A stretch of DNA of 7,382 nucleotides from Methanomassiliicoccus sp. UBA6. GTDB taxonomy: Archaea; Thermoplasmatota; Thermoplasmata; Methanomassiliicoccales; Methanomassiliicoccaceae. The position numbers and the translations under genes are program-made. Location: contig DAVH01000064.1 of assembly GCA_002508545.1 (NCBI GenBank), forward strand, positions 13,173 to 20,554. The letters run 5' to 3'. Under the pieces are notes generated by a model that did not search any database, was not told where the DNA came from, and saw only the letters and a program-made list of their open reading frames with translations. Positions 1 to 3,605 of this stretch are shown one piece after another; the first letter of the stretch is position 1, and each line of letters begins with the position of its first letter.

Positions 1-485
1 ATGACCGAGTCCTCGGACAGGGACTCTATCGCTCTGCGGGTCTCCTCATCGCTCCGGTAGATCTTCATGGACCGCGTGATCCGGATGTGTTTATCGAAGA
101 GGCCGGACACCTCACCGAAGCACCTCGCGCATTGGCTCTTCGGCGCCTCTGACCTCCTCCTCTCCAGCTCGGTCCGGTACCTGTTCACGTCCTCCTCTGA
201 CACGCTGCTCGAGCCGACCATGCCGGCGCTCTTCTGGAGCAGGTCGGTGAACACCGCCTTGCACGTCTCCCTCATCCCACAGCTCTTCACCATGCCCCTC
301 TCCAGGCCCACATCTATGTCTTCCAGGAGCTGGTTGAGGAGAACGTCCACGGCCCTGTTCTCCGGACCCTGCGATGACGCTCCGCCGCGAGCGGAGCTGC
401 CTGTCAATCTCTTGAGGTCCGCTCTGATCTCATCCAACGCGGCTCGTATCTCCTGTAGCTCGTTGCCGTCCGGGCGGGCTCTCAT
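1..485 (-). CDS. hypothetical protein with four cysteines, partial (C-terminus beyond window); possible transcription regulator
   Basis: The minus-strand frame is open from the ATG at 485 to the left edge (161 complete codons, starting MRARPDGNELQEI). The first ~30 residues are a charged helix of heptad type. A low-complexity Gly/Ser stretch follows (about 29-40), then a helical region with Cys69 and Cys75 (C-G-M-R-E-T-C) and a C-A-R-C pair at 119-122, so a four-cysteine metal site is possible. The visible end is acidic and helical (SDEETRRAIESLSED). I do not recognise a family with certainty. The layout, a cysteine-bearing N-terminal part followed by an acidic helical linker, would fit a protein whose DNA-binding domain lies outside the window, but that is inference. 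The start is supported by a TATA-like element centred about 27 bases upstream, which predicts a leaderless mRNA. The opposite-strand frame at 67-513 has the Ser/Arg/Leu-rich look of an antisense shadow. The gene is divergent from the MTH865-like gene. Confidence 0.7.
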   Translation of the reverse strand, partial: MRARPDGNELQEIRAALDEIRADLKRLTGSSARGGASSQGPENRAVDVLLNQLLEDIDVGLERGMVKSCGMRETCKAVFTDLLQKSAGMVGSSSVSEEDVNRYRTELERRRSEAPKSQCARCFGEVSGLFDKHIRITRSMKIYRSDEETRRAIESLSEDSV

Positions 486-507
486 GGAGCGGGCAAGGCC
501 CTGCCGC

Positions 508-517
508 CGATAAAAGG
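508..517 (-). promoter_or_regulatory. TATA box for the partial hypothetical gene (leaderless)
   Basis: The minus strand reads AAACCTTTTATCGG across this site, an AT-rich TATA with a purine-rich BRE-like flank in GC-rich surroundings. Its centre is about 27 bases from the A of the ATG at 485, the normal archaeal TATA-to-transcription-start distance, so transcription should start at or next to the start codon. Confidence 0.5.
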
Positions 518-554
518 TTTCTGGAATTACTATTAGGGTTGATGAGCTGTACCT

Positions 555-562
555 TGTATATT
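555..562 (+). promoter_or_regulatory. TATA box candidate for the MTH865-like gene
   Basis: TGTATATT lies 57 bases before the ATG at 616. A start site ~26 bases downstream (about 585) would give a leader of ~30 bases that contains the GAGG ribosome-binding site at 607-610. A second TATA-like site (GTATAT, 577-582) would start transcription at or just past that ribosome-binding site, so it is less likely. Confidence 0.4.
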
Positions 563-615
563 CGAATGACGCGGAAGTATATGTCCATGACCGTGAATCT
601 AGTTCTGAGGAAACC

Positions 616-870
616 ATGTCCGCTAAGAGCATCGACGTGAAGAAGGAGATAAGAGGACAGATCGTGGGCGCACTGGCCAACGCCAGCTTCCCCATCAAGT
701 CGCCCCAGGACCTGCTGGCGGCCTTCCCCCAGGGGGCCGATACGACCTGCCAGGCCGGAGACGTCAAGATGACCGCGGGAGAGGCCGGAAAGCTGCTGAC
801 AATGAACGACTTCCCCTTCAAGAACGCAGAGCAAGTGGCCGACACGATCCTGAGCAGGGTCAAGCTCTAG
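616..870 (+). CDS. MTH865-like family protein
   Basis: This 84-residue protein carries the hallmark central segment of the MTH865-like family: FPIKSPQDLLAAFP (25-38), GADTTCQAGDV (40-50) and MTAGEAGKLL (52-61), then FPFKNAEQVADTIL (66-79). Length and ends match the family, which is found mainly in methanogens and is known from a small all-helical EF-hand-like structure without a proven function. The two FPxK...A/E..L segments (25-38 and 66-79) look like an internal half-repeat, as expected for a paired-EF-hand-like fold, but no acidic calcium loop is visible. Cys45 lies in the conserved TTC motif. The start is supported by TGAGG five bases before the ATG. The gene stands alone: it is divergent from the left gene and closes with a T-tract after a TAG stop. 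A role in metabolism or redox would be a guess. Confidence 0.93.
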   Translation: MSAKSIDVKKEIRGQIVGALANASFPIKSPQDLLAAFPQGADTTCQAGDVKMTAGEAGKLLTMNDFPFKNAEQVADTILSRVKL

Positions 871-895
871 GCGTGCGCCAATTTCTCCTCCCCTC

Positions 896-909
896 TTTTT
901 TCTTTTTTT
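896..909 (+). terminator. T-tract terminator after the MTH865-like gene
   Basis: Thirteen T in fourteen bases (one C at 902) follow the stop codon by about 25 bases, with a pyrimidine-rich lead-in and no clear hairpin. Oligo-T without a hairpin is the usual archaeal intrinsic terminator. It protects the convergent minus-strand gene from read-through. Confidence 0.75.
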
Positions 910-1062
910 ATCCTGGCCATCTCGCCACCGTCAGTCATCTTCCAGGCCACGTATGTTCGGGGCGGGACGGCAAGGGTCTCTGTCGTCGACGATAGCTTTC
1001 GGTAAGAAAGGGCCAATGGCCGAAGCGGAAAGGAGGCCGTTCCCTCATGGCCGCCGGGTCGT

Positions 1063-1692
1063 CTATTCGAGCGACCTCAGGAGACGAACGCCGAGGCTGC
1101 AATAACGGCCGTCGGACCTGAACCTGTATCGGTACAGGCAGCGTGCGGCGGAGCTGTTGAACCCGCCGCCCCGGGAGACATGGCGTGAGCCGTCCTCGGC
1201 AGATGCGGTGGACGTCCATTCCCACACGTTCCCGTGCATGTCATGGAGCCCCCACCTGTTCGGCTCCTTCTGGCCCACCTCGTGGGCATACCTCTCGCCA
1301 ACGGCGATCGTGTTCCTCTCATACCATGCATAAGATCCCAGCCGCTCGGTGTCGTCCCCGAAACAGTACTTGGACGAACTGCCTGCAAGGCACGCGTGCT
1401 CCCACTCCTCGTCCGTCGGAAGGCGGTATATATCCCGGCCTTCCATCGAGTTCAGTTTTCCCGCGAGGTCCTGGCAATCGCGCCATGAGATGTAGGTGGC
1501 AGGGCGATCATCGCCTTCCCTGGCGTAGCTCTTCCCTTTCCACGGCGATGTGCCCATGACCGTTCTCCATTCTCTTTGCGTGACGGTGTACTTCCCCAGG
1601 CAATATTCCCTGCCCGGGATCGTGACGAAAATCATCCCTACGGGGCCAATCAGTTCCCGGGCCCCTTGGTACCTATCGACCGATGTGGACAT
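1063..1692 (-). CDS. SUMF1/FGE-like (formylglycine-generating-enzyme superfamily) protein, probably not a true FGE
   Basis: The 209-residue protein is essentially one FGE-sulfatase (SUMF, C-type-lectin-like fold) domain: GMIFVTIPG (19-27), LGKYTVTQREW (32-42), RLPTDEEWEHA (90-100), PNRWGLHDMHGNVWEW (144-159), SRGGGF (173-178) and the C-terminal YRYRFR...LGVRLL (187-205). The family's MG...F.I loop between residues ~28 and 32 is shortened, so the domain is at the small end. Aligned by the GG and YRYR motifs to human FGE, Cys185 corresponds to Cys341, but the position of Cys336 is Ser180. True FGE needs both for copper-dependent oxidation of sulfatase cysteines, so I infer another role (binding or scaffold-like, as in many prokaryotic SUMF proteins). 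No signal peptide or membrane segment is seen, and no sulfatase lies nearby. Start: ATG at 1692 preceded by GGAG at five bases' spacing, with an in-frame TGA 10 codons upstream. The stop is TAG. Confidence 0.92.
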   Translation of the reverse strand: MSTSVDRYQGARELIGPVGMIFVTIPGREYCLGKYTVTQREWRTVMGTSPWKGKSYAREGDDRPATYISWRDCQDLAGKLNSMEGRDIYRLPTDEEWEHACLAGSSSKYCFGDDTERLGSYAWYERNTIAVGERYAHEVGQKEPNRWGLHDMHGNVWEWTSTASAEDGSRHVSRGGGFNSSAARCLYRYRFRSDGRYCSLGVRLLRSLE

Positions 1693-1826
1693 GTTCGCTC
1701 CATGGCTCGATCCGATCGCTCAAAGAACGATCACCGCATAGCGGAAGAAGCTCCGCAAATCCCCCTTTCATGCTCGATATCGCCTTTTGCTCCGATCAAG
1801 GGCATTGGTAATCGCGCGATGGGCAC

Positions 1827-1851
1827 AATAAAACACATGATGATAGTAAAA
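1827..1851 (-). terminator. possible T-rich 3' end of the tRNA-Val transcript
   Basis: On the minus strand the mature tRNA end (1853) is followed by TTTT at 1851-1848 and TTTTATTG at 1833-1826. Short T-runs like these can end archaeal tRNA transcripts. The signal is weak. Confidence 0.3.
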
Positions 1852-1852
1852 G

Positions 1853-1925
1853 TGGGCTCAGCCGGATTCGAACCGGCGATCTCCTCCGTGTCAGGGAGAC
1901 GTCATAGCCACTAGACCATGAGCCC
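1853..1925 (-). tRNA. tRNA-Val (anticodon GAC)
   Basis: A 73-base cloverleaf can be folded on the minus strand. The acceptor stem GGGCTCA/TGAGCCC is perfect. The D-arm has the AGTGGCTA loop with the invariant GG. The anticodon stem TCTCC/GGAGG (one T-G pair) encloses loop CTGACAC, with GAC at 1892-1890. The variable loop is five bases, and the T-arm GCCGG-TTCGAAT-CCGGC is perfect. The discriminator is A (1853). CCA is not encoded and there is no intron. GAC reads the valine codons GUC and GUU. The gene is a single transcription unit with its own TATA boxes. Confidence 0.97.
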
Positions 1926-1945
1926 TGTCCCTTGCGGGATTTGTC

Positions 1946-1976
1946 CATATATCGTCCTGGTCTATATCCTTTTCGC
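1946..1976 (-). promoter_or_regulatory. promoter region of tRNA-Val (two TATA candidates)
   Basis: On the minus strand, GCGAAAAGGATATAGA (1976-1961) has an A-rich BRE followed by GATATAG and predicts a start about 15 bases before the mature tRNA. GATATATGG (1954-1946) is closer and would start transcription at about the mature 5' end. The distal one has the better BRE. A short leader would be removed by RNase P. Confidence 0.5.
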
Positions 1977-1983
1977 TGGAGGG

Positions 1984-2003
1984 CCAGCATCCTAGGATGC
2001 TGG
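1984..2003. repeat. perfect 20-base palindrome
   Basis: CCAGCATCCT is followed directly by its reverse complement AGGATGCTGG, with no spacer and no mismatch; the symmetry ends beyond it (G/G). It lies between the end of the acidic hypothetical gene (115 bases away) and the tRNA-Val promoter (8 bases beyond the BRE). It could be an operator or a hairpin in a transcript; the sequence does not decide. Confidence 0.8.
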
Positions 2004-2118
2004 GACGGTCGCTCCCCTGCGGCATTCGTTCGATCTCGTGGTCCGCGACCTTCTCGATGGCCGACCAGCGGATGTCGGGAGCTCGCCCGGCGCCCGGTGA
2101 TAGGAAAGAAAGGTTTGC

Positions 2119-2394
2119 TCACCGTTCCATCTCCGACCGGCGGAGCATATCCCTCAGCTCCTCTGGCTCAAGTCTCAGGTCCTCGGCCACCAGCTCCTCC
2201 ACAGCGGTCCGGAGGGCGTCCGGACCGGATATGGGATGCTCTGCCCGGTTCATCGCCCTCCACAGGTAATCCTCGACGTCCTCCCCGATCTGGTCGCACA
2301 GCTCCTCCACCAGCTCGAGGAGGGCATCGATGTCATCGCCGGAATCGTCCAGGTCCCTCAAGAGGAACTGCCTGGTCACGTTCATCCTCAGCAT
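2119..2394 (-). CDS. small acidic hypothetical protein
   Basis: This 91-residue protein is rich in Asp, Glu and Leu, with no membrane segment, and is predicted almost fully helical. Notable parts are RDLDDSGDDIDALLELVEE (13-31), a central EDYLWRAMNRAEHPISGPDAL (41-61) and a C-terminal amphipathic helix EELRDMLRRSEMER. There is a single cysteine (33). I do not recognise a family. It is called real because the codons are G/C-biased at the third base, the composition is natural for an archaeal cytosolic protein, and it has signals: GGGAGG four bases before the ATG at 2394 and a TATA-like TTAAGTA at 2445-2439, giving a ~22-base leader. A second ATG at 2385 is possible but sits badly relative to the ribosome-binding site. 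The same frame stays open for ~75 codons past the TGA stop. The opposite-strand frame is Ser/Pro/Arg-rich and looks like a shadow. Confidence 0.75.
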   Translation of the reverse strand: MLRMNVTRQFLLRDLDDSGDDIDALLELVEELCDQIGEDVEDYLWRAMNRAEHPISGPDALRTAVEELVAEDLRLEPEELRDMLRRSEMER

Positions 2395-2436
2395 GCGTCC
2401 TCCCGGGCTCTGCGCCCGATGTTCTCTTGACGCGGA

Positions 2437-2447
2437 CGTACTTAACT
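2437..2447 (-). promoter_or_regulatory. TATA box of the acidic hypothetical gene
   Basis: Minus strand AGTTAAGTACG, centre about 2442, predicts a start near 2416 and a leader of about 22 bases that contains the GGGAGG ribosome-binding site. Confidence 0.4.
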
Positions 2448-2487
2448 CCCACTCAGGAAGGTTAGGAATCGACGTTGGGGATCGCGC

Positions 2488-2754
2488 TCAAGACCGCCGG
2501 CGCCTAGGCTCTCCGGCCCCCCGCCAGCTCCCGCCGTAGATATAGAAGAACATCCCCGCCGAGACCATGAAGGTGGCTATGAACAGCATGAGTATGTCTA
2601 TCACCAGGTACGTGAACATCGCCGCTCCCGCCTCGATCGGCTGGTCCCCCGGGACCAGGCCGATGATCGAGAGGGCCAGCACAATGCTCCCAAGGACGAA
2701 CAGCGCCGTCCCGACCAGTTTCAGCACGGGGAGCCTGAGCCGCATCCGCGCCAT
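2488..2754 (-). CDS. small two-helix membrane protein of unknown function
   Basis: This 88-residue protein has two hydrophobic helices, about 12-33 (KLVGTALFVLGSIVLALSII) and 46-73 (within MFTYLVIDILML and FMVSAGMFFYIY). They are joined by a short PGDQPIEAGA turn. The basic N-terminus (RMRLR) and C-terminus (RRRR) suggest both ends are cytoplasmic and the loop is outside. No enzymatic motif or cysteine is seen and I do not recognise a family. The ATG at 2754 directly follows AGGGGG. An alternative ATG three codons later (2745) would have the better spacing (nine bases) to that G-run, so the true start may be residue 4. A TATA box at 2801-2794 and a possible second one at ~2823 show it has its own promoter despite following the zinc-ribbon gene on the same strand. 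The stop is TGA. Confidence 0.8.
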   Translation of the reverse strand: MARMRLRLPVLKLVGTALFVLGSIVLALSIIGLVPGDQPIEAGAAMFTYLVIDILMLFIATFMVSAGMFFYIYGGSWRGAGEPRRRRS

Positions 2755-2792
2755 CCCCCTGTTCCCTTGCTATCCGTGTTCGCCCCTCCACA

Positions 2793-2802
2793 CATTAAAT
2801 AG
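2793..2802 (-). promoter_or_regulatory. proximal TATA box of the membrane-protein gene
   Basis: Minus strand CTATTTAATG, centre about 2797, predicts a start near 2771 and a ~17-base leader containing the AAGGG and AGGGGG stretches. Confidence 0.5.
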
Positions 2803-2817
2803 CGTTCAGTTCCCGCC

Positions 2818-2828
2818 GTATTTATATG
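2818..2828 (-). promoter_or_regulatory. distal TATA-like element upstream of the membrane-protein gene
   Basis: Minus strand TTCATATAAATACG, centre about 2823, would start transcription near 2797, giving a leader of ~42 bases. Together with the proximal box this makes a possible tandem promoter. The element is nearly symmetric and could also act on the plus strand, but no plus-strand gene follows. Confidence 0.35.
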
Positions 2829-2893
2829 AAGACCGCAAAAGGAGCGAAGAACCGGCGGCCGAGCACCGCCGGGAGCGACCATTTAAGATTTAA

Positions 2894-2944
2894 TATAAAA
2901 AGATCCAAACGAGGAGAGCGGACGGGGGACCCTCGAGCCGAGGG
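2894..2944 (-). terminator. hairpin and T-run after the zinc-ribbon gene
   Basis: Downstream of the zinc-ribbon stop (2965) the minus strand has a 6-bp hairpin CCCTCG-GCT-CGAGGG (2944-2930) and, about 30 bases on, CTTTTTATATTAAATC with T5 at 2901-2897. The T-rich stretch is the likelier archaeal stop signal. The hairpin is too far upstream to act as a bacterial-type terminator. Confidence 0.4.
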
Positions 2945-2964
2945 CGCCCACGTGGCTCCCGGGT

Positions 2965-3318
2965 TCAGGTCCAATCCCCTCTTGCTTCGAAGACCAGGGC
3001 CACCTTTCCGCACTCGGGGCAGACATGACGGCCGTCGAGGATATTGGAGGAGGTATCCTCGCCGACCGGCTCCACCTTTGTTATGTCCGGAAAGTATCTC
3101 TTGGAGAAATCCTCAGAGCCGTAGAACACGACCTCGGCCTTGCACCTGCGGCAACGCTGGGGCGGGTGCCTCTGGTCCTTGAGCCCGAAGCTGTGGCACT
3201 TCGGACATATCGACGGCCACATGTAATGGTCCCCCGCACCCTGAAAACCGAAGCCAGCGTAAAGCTCCTCCGAGCGGAACCCGCAGGCCTTGCACCAGGC
3301 TATGTATTTCGTTCCCAT
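2965..3318 (-). CDS. double zinc-ribbon protein (four CxxC motifs)
   Basis: This 117-residue protein has four CxxC knuckles: C9-KA-C12, C38-PK-C41, C56-RR-C59 and C100-PE-C103. The natural pairing is first with second and third with fourth, giving two zinc ribbons. Between them lie aromatic-rich stretches (YAGFGFQGAGDHYMW, 20-34) and a basic/Pro segment (QRHPPQRCRRC). A spacer of ~40 residues (60-99) carries the FYGSEDFSKRYFPD segment. No catalytic motif or membrane helix is seen. Zinc ribbons of this kind mostly bind nucleic acid or protein partners, but the function cannot be told from sequence. The ATG at 3318 is preferred over an upstream in-frame TTG at 3330 because a TATA box is centred 27-28 bases before it, predicting a leaderless mRNA. 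It is divergent from the histidine-kinase gene. The stop is TGA. Confidence 0.87.
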   Translation of the reverse strand: MGTKYIAWCKACGFRSEELYAGFGFQGAGDHYMWPSICPKCHSFGLKDQRHPPQRCRRCKAEVVFYGSEDFSKRYFPDITKVEPVGEDTSSNILDGRHVCPECGKVALVFEARGDWT

Positions 3319-3341
3319 CCACCACCGCAACGGATTGGAGG

Positions 3342-3350
3342 CATATAATC
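3342..3350 (-). promoter_or_regulatory. TATA box of the zinc-ribbon gene (leaderless)
   Basis: Minus strand GATTATATGCC, centre ~3345-3346, 27-28 bases before the ATG at 3318. Transcription would start within about two bases of the ATG, and the upstream TTG would not be in the mRNA. Confidence 0.6.
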
Positions 3351-3420
3351 GCTACCAACAGCGTCAAGGAGGGGACCGGCGGCCGCTCGTCGACCCCTTC
3401 ATTTCTACTGTAATCGTTGC

Positions 3421-3516
3421 TGATAAAAAGCTCACACTACGCGACCCTTCCAGAACGTCCTGTCATTTGATGGAGCGGACCCGGCATGGCCTCTGCCGGT
3501 ACCCGTCTGTTTTTTT
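3421..3516 (+). ncRNA. candidate short RNA (promoter-like box, hairpin, T7 run); low confidence
   Basis: GATAAAAAG (3422-3430) looks like a plus-strand TATA with a predicted start near 3452. At 3481-3499 there is a perfect 6-bp hairpin CCGGCA-TGGCCTC-TGCCGG, and 3510-3516 is a run of seven T. No plus-strand gene ends here, so this terminator-like structure has no obvious owner. A transcript of ~65 bases would fit. It lies in the divergent region between the zinc-ribbon and kinase genes. It could instead insulate the kinase promoter from stray transcription. The only start codon in it (3470) leads into a frame that overlaps the kinase and does not look coding. Confidence 0.25.
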
Positions 3517-3572
3517 ACCAACGAGCATGCATAATGTACCAGGGATAGGAGCGCTCGATTTTCCAATCCGTT

Positions 3573-3582
3573 CATTTAAAAC
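3573..3582 (+). promoter_or_regulatory. TATA box of the histidine-kinase gene (leaderless)
   Basis: CATTTAAAACG, TTTAAA at 3575-3580, is centred about 28 bases before the ATG at 3606, so transcription should start at or within a couple of bases of that ATG. Confidence 0.6.
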
Positions 3583-3605
3583 GCAGACCAAGGGGATGGT
3601 TGGAG

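Noticed and set aside
430..834. Minus-strand 134-codon open frame
   Set aside because: It is antisense to the well-supported MTH865-like gene and crosses the divergent promoter region.
1063..1180. Possible diversity-generating-retroelement variable region at the C-terminus of the SUMF/C-type-lectin protein
   Set aside because: The fold is a known DGR target, but the segment is not rich in AAC/AAT codons, there is no template-repeat copy in the window and no reverse transcriptase.
1714..1756. Two short inverted repeats upstream of the SUMF gene (GATCG/CGATC and GCGGA/TCCGC)
   Set aside because: Stems are only 5 bp with 6-9 base loops, expected by chance in this composition.
1796..2122. Minus-strand 108-codon open frame
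   Set aside because: It runs through the whole tRNA-Val gene, is Arg/Ser/Pro-rich and has no promoter or ribosome-binding support.
1932..2465. Plus-strand 177-codon open frame
   Set aside because: It is antisense to the acidic protein, dominated by Pro/Arg/Ser/Gly, has no family resemblance, and is typical of a shadow in GC-rich DNA.
2826..3182. Plus-strand 118-codon open frame starting in the AT-rich intergenic region
   Set aside because: It overlaps the zinc-ribbon gene antisense, is Arg/Pro-rich, and its ATG lies inside the AT-rich element with no room for a promoter.
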